DNA of 64,000 bases, taken from positions 124,001-188,000 of the forward strand of contig NZ_JALIEB010000006.1 in the NCBI RefSeq assembly GCF_025755255.1, read 5' to 3'. A program made the position numbers and the translations under genes. Below are positions 35,507-44,945 of this stretch, piece by piece (the stretch's first letter is position 1; each line of letters opens with the position of its first letter). Source of the DNA: Roseobacter sinensis. Its GTDB lineage: Bacteria > Pseudomonadota > Alphaproteobacteria > Rhodobacterales > Rhodobacteraceae. The notes below the pieces were generated by a model. That model did no database searches. It worked only from the letters and a program-made list of their open reading frames with translations, and was not told the DNA's origin.

Positions 35507-36184
35507 ATGGTTCTGAAAATCACCCATCTGGTCAAGCGATATGACCCCGCGGGCGATGCGGTGCTGCGCGATGTCTCATTCGAGATGGCCGCGGGTGAGA
35601 CCCTGGCGCTGGAAGGTGAGTCTGGCAGCGGCAAGAGCACGCTCCTGCATCTGGTCGCAGGGCTCGACCGCGTCACCGCCGGGCAGATCGAGGTAGATGG
35701 GACCGATATCACCACCCTCTCGGATGCCGCGCTGGCGCAGATGCGGCGGGTCGTGGTGGGGCTGGTGTTCCAGCAGTTCAACCTGATCCCCAGCCTGACA
35801 GTGCAGAGCAACATCGCCTTTCAGGCGCGGCTTGCCGGGCGGCACGATGCCGATTGGGCGGCGCATCTGGCCCAGACCATCGGTCTCGAGGCGCATCTGT
35901 CGAGCTACCCCGAGACCCTCTCGGGCGGGCAGCAGCAGCGCGTGGCTATTGCGCGCGCGCTGGCCGCCAAGCCCCGGTTGCTTCTGGCGGACGAACCGAC
36001 GGGCAACCTCGATGAGACCACGGCAGACGCGGTGCTGCACCTGATGCTGGAGAGTGCGGCGGAAACCGAGACTGCGCTGCTGATGGTCACCCATTCGCCC
36101 CGGCAGGCGGCCCGGATGCAGCGGCGACTCACGCTCAGCCATGGGGTGGTGAGCACGCGAGGTCCGTCCGAGGTGGCGATATGA
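35507..36184 (+). CDS. LolD/MacB-type ABC transporter ATPase (AttE-like)
   Basis: 225-aa ATPase of the FtsE/LolD/MacB class. Walker A GESGSGKST, Q-loop VFQQFNLIPSLTVQSN (the LolD-like pattern), signature LSGGQQQRVAIARAL and Walker B LLLADEPTGNLDE are intact. AAGAAGG lies six bases before the ATG. It overlaps the FtsX-type permease by four bases (ATGA), and a lipocalin-like gene overlaps the permease, which is the AttE-FG-H arrangement. Likely role: powering movement of a lipid-like molecule or envelope signal, not classic import. Confidence 0.9.
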   Translation: MVLKITHLVKRYDPAGDAVLRDVSFEMAAGETLALEGESGSGKSTLLHLVAGLDRVTAGQIEVDGTDITTLSDAALAQMRRVVVGLVFQQFNLIPSLTVQSNIAFQARLAGRHDADWAAHLAQTIGLEAHLSSYPETLSGGQQQRVAIARALAAKPRLLLADEPTGNLDETTADAVLHLMLESAAETETALLMVTHSPRQAARMQRRLTLSHGVVSTRGPSEVAI

Positions 36185-38559
36185 CCCGCCTGGGGCTGGG
36201 GGCGCTGCTGTCGCATTGGCGCCACAACCCCTGGCAACTCGCGACCTTGATCGCCGGGCTGGCGCTGGCGACCGCCTTGTGGTCCGGCGTGCAGGCGATC
36301 AACGCGGAGGCGCGAGTGAGCTATGATCGGGCCGCAGACGTCGTCTCGGGCCGCGGTCTGGCCCAGATCACCCGTGTCGACGGAGCCAAGATCCGTACGG
36401 AAGAGTATGTTTCGCTTCGCCGCACGGGCTGGCAGGTGAGCCCGATCCTCGAAGGCGAGGTGCAGCGCGGTGGCCGATCGGTCCTGCTCATCGGGATCGA
36501 GCCGATGACGCTGCCAGGCGGTGAGGGCACGCAGGACGACGAACAAAGCCCGCTCGAGCTTGAGGACACCGAGGGAGCAGACGTGATCTCGGCGCATCCG
36601 GACGATGCAGCCGTTTTCGAGGGGCTTGACGTTACGGTGCGGCCGGACACAGCCCGGGTGCCGGGCCGGGCGCTGGCGGACATTGCTGTGGCGGAGGATG
36701 TGCTGGGACGCCCGGACGAGATTTCGCGCCTATTGGTCGCACCGGAGCAGCCGCTCGGGCTCGACCCGCTGCCGCCGACCTACCGGTTGACCCAGACCGG
36801 CGATCAGACGGATGTCGCGCGACTAACCGAGAGCTTCCACCTCAATCTGACGGCTTTTGGCCTTCTCTCGTTCGCGGTGGGCATCTTCATCGTCTATGGC
36901 GCGGTGGGTCTGGCCTTCGAGCAGCGGCGCGCGGTGTTCCGGACGTTGCGCGCGCTTGGCCTGCCGCTCAGGCGGCTCATGGCGTTGCTGGCGCTGGAGC
37001 TCGGCGTCTTTGCTCTTGTCGCCGGTGCTCTCGGCGTCGCCCTCGGCTATCTGATCGCCGCAGCCCTGCTGCCGGATGTGGCTGCGACCCTGCGCGGGCT
37101 CTATGGCGCGGACATCTCCGGCCAACTGCGGGTGCGGCCGGCCTGGTGGCTGTCTGGGCTCGGGATGGCGCTGGCGGGGACCGCGCTGGCGGGGGCAGCA
37201 GCGCTTTTCAAATTGGCGCGCCTGCCGCTTTTGTCATTCAACCACCCAAGGGCGATGAGCATGCACGCCGATGCGGCGGCGCGGTGGCTTGCTCTTGCGG
37301 CCGGCGGTCTCTTCGGGATGGGCGCCGTGATTGCGATTGCGGGGCAGGGGCTCTTCGCGGGTTTTGGCCTGCTGGCCTGCCTGCTGATCGGCGCGGCCTT
37401 CTGCCTGCCTCTGACCCTCTCCGCCGCGCTGCGCCTTGCGGGACGATGGCACCACGGGCCCTTGGCCGAGTGGTTCTGGGCTGACAGCCGGCAGCAGTTG
37501 CCGGGGCTTTCCATGGCGCTCATGGCGTTGTTGCTGGCGATGGCCGCGAATATCGGCGTATCGACGATGGTGTCGAGCTTCCGGTTGACCTTCACCGGCT
37601 ATCTCGATCAGCGCCTCTCATCCGAGCTTTACCTGACCACCAGCTCGCCGGGCCAAGCGGAGGCGGTGACGCGCTATCTGGACGACACAGGGGCAACCGT
37701 GCTGCCCATCGTCTGGCAGGATCTGCGCATCGGTGGGCTGCCAGCCGAGATCTACGGCATCCGCGACCACACCACCTATCGCGAGAACTGGCCGCTGCTT
37801 CAGGCGGTGCCGCAGGTCTGGGACAGGTTGGCGGCGGGTGAGGGGGCCCTCATCAACGAGCAGTTGTCGCGCCGCCTGGCGCTGAACCCGGGCGACACGC
37901 TCGAGACCGGGGATCGCGTGCTGGGGGTCTACAGCGATTACGGCAATGCGGCGGGACAGGTCGTGATCTCGGAGACGGCCTTCAAGGCCCGCTATCCGCA
38001 GATCGAGACGCTGCGCTTCGGCGTGCGGACCGCCGATCCCGACACGCTCGCGGCCGCGCTGCGCGAGCGCTTTGACCTGCGCGAGGATGCGCTGATCAAC
38101 CAGGCCGATCTCAAGGCGTTCTCGTTGTCCGTCTTCGAGAGGACCTTCGCGGTGACGACCGCGCTTAACATACTTACGCTGGCGGTTGCAGCGCTGGCCT
38201 TGCTGATCGGGCTGCTCACGCTGGCGAGCCTGCGCCTGCCGCAGCTCGCGCCGGTCTGGGCGCTGGGGCTGACGCCGCGGCATCTGGCGGGGATGGAGCT
38301 TTTGCGCGCGGTGGCACTCGCGGCCGTGACGGGGCTGCTGGCTGTGCCGCTTGGGCTGGCGCTGGCCTGGGTACTGCTGGCTATCGTCAACGTCGAAGCC
38401 TTCGGCTGGCGGCTGCCGATGTTCCTGTTTCCTGCGGAGTACGCGCGGCTCGGCGCACTGACGCTCGTCGCCGCCGTGCTTGCGGCGGCCTGGCCCGCAC
38501 TGCGGTTGTCGCGCACGCCCCCTGATCGGCTGTTGCGGGTGTTCAGCAATGAACGCTAG
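36181..38559 (+). CDS. FtsX-like ABC transporter permease with two FtsX domains (AttFG-like)
   Basis: 792-aa inner-membrane protein. One N-terminal TM segment (~15-40) is followed by a ~190-residue periplasmic domain. A first FtsX block with three TM helices follows (~225-350). Three or so more helices and a second periplasmic domain (~470-640) lead to a final FtsX block (~650-780). This is the size of one fused AttF+AttG-type permease. Type VII (MacB/LolCE/FtsX) permeases do mechanotransmission or lipoprotein extraction rather than channel transport. Both ends overlap partner genes. Confidence 0.87.
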   Translation: MTRLGLGALLSHWRHNPWQLATLIAGLALATALWSGVQAINAEARVSYDRAADVVSGRGLAQITRVDGAKIRTEEYVSLRRTGWQVSPILEGEVQRGGRSVLLIGIEPMTLPGGEGTQDDEQSPLELEDTEGADVISAHPDDAAVFEGLDVTVRPDTARVPGRALADIAVAEDVLGRPDEISRLLVAPEQPLGLDPLPPTYRLTQTGDQTDVARLTESFHLNLTAFGLLSFAVGIFIVYGAVGLAFEQRRAVFRTLRALGLPLRRLMALLALELGVFALVAGALGVALGYLIAAALLPDVAATLRGLYGADISGQLRVRPAWWLSGLGMALAGTALAGAAALFKLARLPLLSFNHPRAMSMHADAAARWLALAAGGLFGMGAVIAIAGQGLFAGFGLLACLLIGAAFCLPLTLSAALRLAGRWHHGPLAEWFWADSRQQLPGLSMALMALLLAMAANIGVSTMVSSFRLTFTGYLDQRLSSELYLTTSSPGQAEAVTRYLDDTGATVLPIVWQDLRIGGLPAEIYGIRDHTTYRENWPLLQAVPQVWDRLAAGEGALINEQLSRRLALNPGDTLETGDRVLGVYSDYGNAAGQVVISETAFKARYPQIETLRFGVRTADPDTLAAALRERFDLREDALINQADLKAFSLSVFERTFAVTTALNILTLAVAALALLIGLLTLASLRLPQLAPVWALGLTPRHLAGMELLRAVALAAVTGLLAVPLGLALAWVLLAIVNVEAFGWRLPMFLFPAEYARLGALTLVAAVLAAAWPALRLSRTPPDRLLRVFSNER

Positions 38560-39598
38560 CGCATTCCTCGCCGCGGCTCTGGCGCTCGTCCTCTCGGCGG
38601 GCGTGGCGCTGTCGCAGAGCTTTGCCGGGCTCGGAAGCGATGCAGAGGGCTTCGCGCTGCCCGAGCGCGGGTATGTCTTCGACTTTCCCGCCGATCACGG
38701 CGCCCATCCCGCCTATCGCATCGAATGGTGGTATCTGACCGCCAACCTGACCGGCGCGGATGGGGTCGAGTACGGGTTGCAATGGACGCTCTTTCGCAGT
38801 GCATTGGCGCCGGAAGAGCGCCCCGGCTGGCGCAGCCCGCAGCTCTGGCTGGGGCATGCGGCCGTGACGACCCCGGAGGCGCATTACGTGGCAGAGCGCC
38901 GGGCGCGTGGCGGCATCGGGCAGGCGGGCGTGATCGCCCACCCCTTCGAGGCCTGGATCGACGACTGGCAAATGGCGGGCGCGGACATGCAGCGGATGCG
39001 GCTGACTGCGCGGGGCGCGGAGTTCGCCTACGACATGCGGCTCGAGGCGCAGGGGCCGCTGATCTTCCATGGAGAGAATGGCTATTCGCAGAAGTCCGCG
39101 TCGGGACGTGCGAGCTACTATTACTCGCAACCCTTTTTCGAGATCGCCGGCACCTTGACCCTGCCGGATGGGCCGGTCGAGGTGACCGGACAGGCCTGGC
39201 TCGACCGCGAGTGGGCGTCTCAGCCGCTCGGCGCGTCGCAGATCAGCTGGGACTGGTTCTCGATGGCCTTCGACGACGGCAACCGGCTGATGGGCTTCAC
39301 CCTGCGCGACAGCGCGGGCCCGGATTACACCGCCGCCACCTGGATCGAACCGGATGGGACCACGACGGCCTTCCCCGATGGTGCATTCTCGGCAGAGGCC
39401 TTGACCGAGAGCCGGGTGGCCGGGCGCGAGATCCCCACTCGCTGGCGCGCGGTGCTGCCCGAGAAGGGCGTCGACGTGACGGTCGAGGCGATCAACCCGC
39501 AGGCCTGGATGGCCACGTCCATTCCCTACTGGGAAGGCCCGGTGCGGCTGTCCGGCAGCCACCGGGGCCGCGGATATCTGGAGATGACCGGATACTGA
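38549..39598 (+). CDS. Lipocalin-like CrtC/AttH family exported protein
   Basis: 349-aa protein with a Sec signal (about 1-22, ending ALSQ). It carries family blocks FPADHGAHPAYRIEWWYLTANL, YGLQWTLFRSALAP, WLGHAAVTTPEAHYVAERRARGG, the tandem-lipocalin link and GQAWLDREWASQPLG with SWDWFSMAFDDGNRLMGF. This family includes carotenoid 1,2-hydratase (CrtC) and AttH. Its ATG lies inside the end of the permease gene, and no carotenoid genes are nearby, so the AttH assignment is preferred. It probably binds a hydrophobic ligand handled by the ABC system. Confidence 0.87.
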   Translation: MNASAFLAAALALVLSAGVALSQSFAGLGSDAEGFALPERGYVFDFPADHGAHPAYRIEWWYLTANLTGADGVEYGLQWTLFRSALAPEERPGWRSPQLWLGHAAVTTPEAHYVAERRARGGIGQAGVIAHPFEAWIDDWQMAGADMQRMRLTARGAEFAYDMRLEAQGPLIFHGENGYSQKSASGRASYYYSQPFFEIAGTLTLPDGPVEVTGQAWLDREWASQPLGASQISWDWFSMAFDDGNRLMGFTLRDSAGPDYTAATWIEPDGTTTAFPDGAFSAEALTESRVAGREIPTRWRAVLPEKGVDVTVEAINPQAWMATSIPYWEGPVRLSGSHRGRGYLEMTGY

Positions 39599-39689
39599 TC
39601 TGACGTGCGGTCACGCGGGGCCGAGACGCCTTTGCGGTGCGGTCCAATCATCGTAAACTCATCTCGCGCAGGATCAGAAGGAAGCATCC

Positions 39690-41930
39690 ATGAGCCGGCT
39701 TGGCACTCTCACGCGGCGGGGTCTGATGATCGGAGCGGCGGCGGTGGCCGGAGGTGTCGCCTTCGGTACCTACACCGTGCTCACGCCGCATGCCAACCCG
39801 CTGGCCCGCGATCTGGGGCCCGGCGCGGCCAGCTTCAACCCCTACATCCGGATCACGCAGGATCGGATCACGCTGATCGTACCGCATGTGGATCTCGGGC
39901 AGGGCGCGGCTTCGCTGCAGGCCGCGCTGATCGCCGAAGAGTTGGACGTGGAGTTCGGCCAGTTCGAGCTCGAGCAGGCCGCGCCCGATCCGGCCTATTA
40001 CAACACCGCAATGGCAGATGAGGCGGTGCCCTTCATGTCCACCGACACCGGTTTTCCCGCGGAGGCAGCGCGCGCCGCCATCGGTGCGGGCATCAAGCTG
40101 GCCGGGGTGCAGGTGACCGGGGGCTCCACCGCGGTGCCGGATAGTTTCGAGAAGCTTCGGCTTGCAGGCGCCGTGGCGCGCGAGACGCTGAAGGCCGCAG
40201 CCTCGGCCGAGACGGGGTATGGCGTGGCCACGCTGCGCACCGAGGAGGCCGCCGTGATCCTGCCCGACGGCAGCCGGCGCGCCTATACGGAGCTTGCCGC
40301 GACCGCGGCAACGCTCGACCCGGTCACCGATGTGACATTGCGGATGTCCGACGCCTGGCGGTTCATCGGTCAGCCCATGCAGCGATGGGACATCGTGGCG
40401 AAGTCCACCGGTCAGCAGCGCTATGGGATCGATATGGAGATCGACGGCATGGTGCGCGCAGCGGTGCGCTGCAATCCGCGCAAGGGTGGCGCGCTGCTCG
40501 GCTATGACGCCTCTGCGGCCGAGGCGATGCGGGGCGTGCAGCGGGTGGTGCCGGTGACCGGTGGTGTCGCCGTTATCGCGGAGAACACCTGGTATGCGTT
40601 CCAGGCGCTCGATGCGATCACCTATGACTGGGGGCCCGCGCCCTATCCTGCCAGTCAGGACGAACATTGGGCTGCGCTCGAGGCCGCCTTCACGCCCGAC
40701 GCGCTGGATCGGGTCTGGCGTGATGACGGCGATGCCGAGGCGGCGGTCAGCGAACGGTCCGATCTGACAGTGGAGTACCGCGCGCCCTATCTGGCGCATC
40801 AGCCGCTCGAGCCGCTCAACGCCATCGTCAGAGTGACCGAGGATCGCGCCGATGTCTGGGTCGCGCATCAGATGGTGCGCTTCGTCCAGCAGCGGGTGGC
40901 CGAGCGCTGCGGGCTGGGTGCAGAGCAGGTCTTTGTGCACAACCAGTTCGCAGGTGGCAGCTTCGGCCATCGGCTGGAGTTCGACCTGATCGACCGCGCC
41001 ACCGAGATCGCGCTGCAGATGCCGGGCACGCCGGTCAAGCTCATCTTCAGCCGCGAGGAGGATTTCGCGCAGGATTATCCCAGGCAGATCGGCATGGCCC
41101 GGGTGCGCGGGCGGGTCGAGAACGGCAGGGTTCGGGCGCTCGATCTGCAGATCGCGACGCCTTCGGCCGTGCGCAGCCAGATGGGTCGGGTGGGCCTGCC
41201 CGTGCCAGGCCCCGATCCGCAGATTGCGGCGGGGGCGTGGAACCTGCCTTACGCGATCCCGGATTTCCGGGTGTCGGCCTATGCGGTGCCGGGGCTCGCG
41301 CCCACCAGCTCCTGGCGCTCGGTCGGGGCGTCGACGGCAGGGTTCTTCGCTGAAGCGGCCCTCGACGAGCTGATCCATGCGGCCGGCGCCGACCCGATGG
41401 CGGAACGGCTGCGGCTCGTCACCGATCCGGTTGCCCGCGGCGTGCTGGAAGCGGTCGCCGAGATGTCGGACTGGGGCCGCACGGTGGCGCCGGGCCAGGG
41501 ACGTGGCCTGGCCTTCGTTACTTCCTTCGGCGTGCCGGTTGCCGAGGTGATCGATGTCACCCAGACGCCCGAGGGCCTGCGGATCGACCGGGTCTATGTT
41601 GCGGCAGACGTCGGGCGCATCATCGACCCCGTCAACTTCGAAGCGCAGGTGCAGGGGGGCGTGATCTGGGCGCTTGGACATGCGATCAACTCCGAAATCA
41701 CATATGCCGACGGGCAGGCCGAGCAGATGAACTACTACGACGGCGAAGGCATGCGGCTCTCCCAGACGCCTGAGATCCTCGTCCGGGGTCTCGAAACCCA
41801 AGCCAAGATCCGCGGGATCGGCGAGCCGCCCGTACCGCCGGCCGCCCCGGCCTTGGCCAATGCGGTTTTTGCGGCCACGGGCCAACGCCTGCGCGAGATG
41901 CCCTTCAACCGTCACATCGCATTTGTGTGA
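39690..41930 (+). CDS. Xanthine dehydrogenase-family molybdopterin-binding large subunit (IorB-like)
   Basis: 746-aa molybdenum hydroxylase large subunit of the isoquinoline 1-oxidoreductase (IorB)/membrane aldehyde dehydrogenase type. A twin-arginine signal (LTRRGLMIGAAAVAGG) sends it to the periplasm folded. Two cofactor-domain repeats are visible, with VDLGQGAASLQAALIAEELDV, FAGGSFGHRLEFDLI and the C-terminal GIGEPPVPPAAPALANAVFAATG, whose Glu is the probable catalytic base. AGAAGGA precedes the ATG. The 2Fe-2S small subunit and cytochrome partner usually encoded alongside are not in the flanking DNA. Confidence 0.87.
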   Translation: MSRLGTLTRRGLMIGAAAVAGGVAFGTYTVLTPHANPLARDLGPGAASFNPYIRITQDRITLIVPHVDLGQGAASLQAALIAEELDVEFGQFELEQAAPDPAYYNTAMADEAVPFMSTDTGFPAEAARAAIGAGIKLAGVQVTGGSTAVPDSFEKLRLAGAVARETLKAAASAETGYGVATLRTEEAAVILPDGSRRAYTELAATAATLDPVTDVTLRMSDAWRFIGQPMQRWDIVAKSTGQQRYGIDMEIDGMVRAAVRCNPRKGGALLGYDASAAEAMRGVQRVVPVTGGVAVIAENTWYAFQALDAITYDWGPAPYPASQDEHWAALEAAFTPDALDRVWRDDGDAEAAVSERSDLTVEYRAPYLAHQPLEPLNAIVRVTEDRADVWVAHQMVRFVQQRVAERCGLGAEQVFVHNQFAGGSFGHRLEFDLIDRATEIALQMPGTPVKLIFSREEDFAQDYPRQIGMARVRGRVENGRVRALDLQIATPSAVRSQMGRVGLPVPGPDPQIAAGAWNLPYAIPDFRVSAYAVPGLAPTSSWRSVGASTAGFFAEAALDELIHAAGADPMAERLRLVTDPVARGVLEAVAEMSDWGRTVAPGQGRGLAFVTSFGVPVAEVIDVTQTPEGLRIDRVYVAADVGRIIDPVNFEAQVQGGVIWALGHAINSEITYADGQAEQMNYYDGEGMRLSQTPEILVRGLETQAKIRGIGEPPVPPAAPALANAVFAATGQRLREMPFNRHIAFV

Positions 41931-42022
41931 GACGCATGCCCTGCTGGCACTGCGTTTCGGAATAGTGCTATCTCAGCGTCAGGGCGCGGGGTCCCGCGCA
42001 CCGCAGGACAGGAGGGGATGAC

Positions 42023-43171
42023 GTGGATTTCGCCGCAACCGAAGAACAATCGGCTATTTTCGACATGGCCTATGCCTTTGGGCAGGAGCATATCGCCCCC
42101 TTCGCACAGGAGTGGGAGACGCAGGGCACCATCCCCAAGGCGCTCTGGCCGAAGGTGGCGGAGCTGGGCCTCGCGGGCATCTACGTCTCGGAAGAGCACG
42201 GCGGCTCGGGCCTGAGCCGTCTCGACGCCACGCTGGTTTTCGAGGCCCTGTCGATGGCCTGCCCCTCCGTGGCGTCGTTTCTGTCGATCCACAACATGTG
42301 CGGCGGCATGATCGACAAGTTCGGCTCGGACGAGAGCAAGGCCAAATGGCTGCCCCGCATCTGCACCATGGAGACGGTGTTCTCCTACTGCCTGACCGAG
42401 CCGGGCTCCGGCTCGGACGCCGCGGCTTTGCGCACGCGGGCGGTGCGCAGCAACACGGGCTATGTGCTGAGCGGGACCAAGGCCTTCATCTCGGGCGGCA
42501 GCTATTCCGATGCCTATCTCACCATGGTCCGAACCGGGGAGGACGGGCCCAAGGGCATCTCGGCCATCGTTGTCGAGGCCGGCAGCGACGGGCTCTCTTT
42601 TGGCGGGCTGGAGCAAAAAATGGGCTGGCGCGCCCAGCCCACCGCACAGGTTCAATTCGACGATTGTGCGGTTCCAGCCGAAAATCTCATTGGCGAGGAA
42701 GGCCGCGGTTTCACTTATGCGATGGCGGGCCTCGATGGCGGACGGCTGAACATCGCGGCCTCTGCGCTTGGTGGCGCGCAGGCAGCCCTTGATGCCGCGT
42801 TGAGCTATGCCGGTGAGCGCAAGGCCTTCGGCCGATCCATTGATCAGTTCCAGTCGCTTCAGTTCAAGCTGGCGGATATGGAGGTCAAGCTGCAGGCCGC
42901 GCGCGTGTTCCTGCGCCAGGCCGCCTGGAAGCTGGACACCGGGGCAGCGGATGCAACGAAGCATTGCGCCATGGCGAAGGTGTTCGTCACGGACGCGGCC
43001 TTCGCGGTTGCGAATGAGGCGCTGCAGATCCACGGCGGCTACGGCTACCTGGCGGATTACGGTATCGAAAAGATCGTGCGCGACCTGCGGGTGCATCAGA
43101 TCCTGGAAGGTACCAATGAAATCATGCGGTTGATCGTGTCGCGGCAGATGCTGTCCGACCGCGCGGCGTAA
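42023..43171 (+). CDS. Acyl-CoA dehydrogenase (isobutyryl-/short-chain type)
   Basis: 382-aa FAD flavoenzyme forming 2-enoyl-CoAs. The family's first signature YCLTEPGSGSDAAALRTRA, FAD-binding region, GSYSDAYLTMVRTG, and the C-terminal block QIHGGYGYLADYGIEKIVRDLRVHQILEGTNEIMR (catalytic Glu in EGTNE) are present. Branched short-chain enzymes such as isobutyryl-CoA dehydrogenase (valine degradation) show this sequence style, but specificity is inferred. It starts with GTG after AGGAGGGG. No valine-pathway partner genes adjoin. Confidence 0.9.
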   Translation: MDFAATEEQSAIFDMAYAFGQEHIAPFAQEWETQGTIPKALWPKVAELGLAGIYVSEEHGGSGLSRLDATLVFEALSMACPSVASFLSIHNMCGGMIDKFGSDESKAKWLPRICTMETVFSYCLTEPGSGSDAAALRTRAVRSNTGYVLSGTKAFISGGSYSDAYLTMVRTGEDGPKGISAIVVEAGSDGLSFGGLEQKMGWRAQPTAQVQFDDCAVPAENLIGEEGRGFTYAMAGLDGGRLNIAASALGGAQAALDAALSYAGERKAFGRSIDQFQSLQFKLADMEVKLQAARVFLRQAAWKLDTGAADATKHCAMAKVFVTDAAFAVANEALQIHGGYGYLADYGIEKIVRDLRVHQILEGTNEIMRLIVSRQMLSDRAA

Positions 43172-43278
43172 CCGCACGCACGGCACCAAAAACGCTGGGC
43201 CATTAAGTCTCGCTTCATATCTTCTTGCCATAACATCGAAAAGGATCGCGGCGACAGCGTCTGCTGATCGCGGCATGA

Positions 43279-44430
43279 ATGGCACAGGACTTCGATGTGA
43301 CACACCCCTACAGCACGGAGGCTGGCGCCCATACGGGCGCCGCAAAACGCGTTTTGGTCGTGGACGATTCCCGCGCGATGCGGGCCTGGCTCCGGACGGT
43401 CTTGACAGCGGACCCGCGGTTGCACGTGGTGGGCGAGGCTGCGGATGCGGTCGAGGCTCGGGACTATATCAAGGCCAACCCCGTCGATGTTCTGACGCTC
43501 GACATTGAAATGCCGGGGATGAGCGGGCTGGACTTTCTGACGCGTCTGATGCGGGCGCGGCCCATGCCGGTGGTGATGATGTCGAGCCTGACCGCTGCGG
43601 GCAGCGAAGCGGCGATCCAGGCTTTGTCGCGCGGCGCTATCGATTGCATGGTCAAACCGACCTCGGCCTACGGCGAAGAGCTCACGAATGACATTTGCGA
43701 GCGTGTTTACCACGCCGCCTGCACGCGCCCGTCGCAGTTGCAGATGTGGTTGCAGACCAAAGGTGCGCGCCCCGCGCCCGCCGCTGCCGCGCCAGCCTCG
43801 CAACAGCGTCATGCCTATCGGCGCGGCGCCCTCATTCTGATCGGAGCGTCGACCGGCGGTGTGGCCGCCCTCGAGACGGTGCTGCCAGCACTCGATCCGC
43901 ATGGGCCGCCTGTCGTGGTGGTCCAGCATATGCCGGGCAACTTCCTCGTCAGCTTCTCCGAGCGTCTCAATCGTCAATTGCCGCAGAATGTCTATCTGGC
44001 CGATGAGAGCCGCGCGCTCGAGAACGGCGACATCGTGATTGCGCCCGGGCATGACCGTCACACCGAAGTGCGCAACCGCGGCGGCAGCTGGTATTGCCGC
44101 TTCGTTCCGAACGATCCACCTGCGCTGCATTGCCCATCGGTCGATGTGTTGTTCGCCTCTGCGGCGTCGCAGGCGCGGCACATCTCCGCGGCCCTGCTCA
44201 CCGGTCTTGGCCGCGACGGGGCGGATGGGCTGCTGAAGCTTTCGCAGGCAGGGGCGGCAACTTTTGGCCAGGACGAAGCGACCTGCGTCGTCTACGGCAT
44301 GCCGAAGGCTGCCAAGGCACTGGGTGCGATACAGCGTGAACTGCCGTTGGACGACATCGGTGCGGCCATCCGCGATAGCCGCATTGCGCCGAGACGAGAT
44401 GAGGCGCATGGAACGGAGCAGATGCAATGA
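43279..44430 (+). CDS. cheB: Chemotaxis protein-glutamate methylesterase CheB
   Basis: 383-aa adaptation enzyme that removes methyl groups (and deamidates) on chemoreceptors when phosphorylated by CheA. A ~22-residue N-terminal extension precedes the receiver domain (VVDD at 28-31, phospho-acceptor D75 in TLDIEMPG). The catalytic domain carries GASTGG (S191), VQHMPG (H217) and GLGRDGADG (D313). It overlaps cheD by four bases (ATGA). The cheBD pair is on the opposite strand from the cheA operon and converges toward it across 1.1 kb. Confidence 0.95.
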   Translation: MAQDFDVTHPYSTEAGAHTGAAKRVLVVDDSRAMRAWLRTVLTADPRLHVVGEAADAVEARDYIKANPVDVLTLDIEMPGMSGLDFLTRLMRARPMPVVMMSSLTAAGSEAAIQALSRGAIDCMVKPTSAYGEELTNDICERVYHAACTRPSQLQMWLQTKGARPAPAAAAPASQQRHAYRRGALILIGASTGGVAALETVLPALDPHGPPVVVVQHMPGNFLVSFSERLNRQLPQNVYLADESRALENGDIVIAPGHDRHTEVRNRGGSWYCRFVPNDPPALHCPSVDVLFASAASQARHISAALLTGLGRDGADGLLKLSQAGAATFGQDEATCVVYGMPKAAKALGAIQRELPLDDIGAAIRDSRIAPRRDEAHGTEQMQ

Positions 44431-44945
44431 CGGGTCCGCGGGTTCATATCACGCAGGGTGAACAAGCTGTTGGGTCTGATCCCGACATGGTGATCACCAC
44501 TCTGCTGGGATCTTGCGTCTCTTGTTGCCTCTGGGATCCGGGCGCTGGGGTCGGCGGGATGAACCATATGCTCCTGACCAGTTCGGCGTCCGGCGGCGGT
44601 GCGTCTCAGCTGCTCGGTGTCAACGCGATGGAGCTTCTCATCAACGAGATCCTCAAACAGGGCGGCGATCGCCGCCGCCTGCGGGCCAAGGCGTTCGGCG
44701 GCGCGCGGATGGTTGCGGGCCTGAGCGAGATCGGGAAACAGAACAGCGACTTCATCCTCAACTTCCTCGAACGCGAGGGGATTGTCTGTGAAAGCCATTC
44801 CTTGGGTGGATATACCGCGCGTCATCTGAAGTTTTGGCCCGCATCGGGTCGTGTCATGCAGAGGATCCGCGACGATGCTCCGCAGGAGACAGTCGCGCAG
44901 GTCAGCGCACCGGAAAGCGCGGGCAACGGGCTCGAGCTGTTTTGA
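44427..44945 (+). CDS. cheD: Chemoreceptor glutamine deamidase CheD
   Basis: 172-aa enzyme deamidating glutamines on chemoreceptors. Family blocks: [31 protein letters not shown] with the catalytic Cys in [15 protein letters not shown] with the His, and [13 protein letters not shown]. The C-terminal ~40 residues are less conserved. ATGA overlap with cheB. There are no methyl-accepting chemotaxis genes in the window, so its receptors are elsewhere. Confidence 0.93.
   Translation: MTGPRVHITQGEQAVGSDPDMVITTLLGSCVSCCLWDPGAGVGGMNHMLLTSSASGGGASQLLGVNAMELLINEILKQGGDRRRLRAKAFGGARMVAGLSEIGKQNSDFILNFLEREGIVCESHSLGGYTARHLKFWPASGRVMQRIRDDAPQETVAQVSAPESAGNGLELF

Noticed and set aside
38549-39598. Carotenoid 1,2-hydratase (CrtC)
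   Set aside because: Family match fits, but no carotenoid genes are nearby and the overlapping ABC genes favour AttH.
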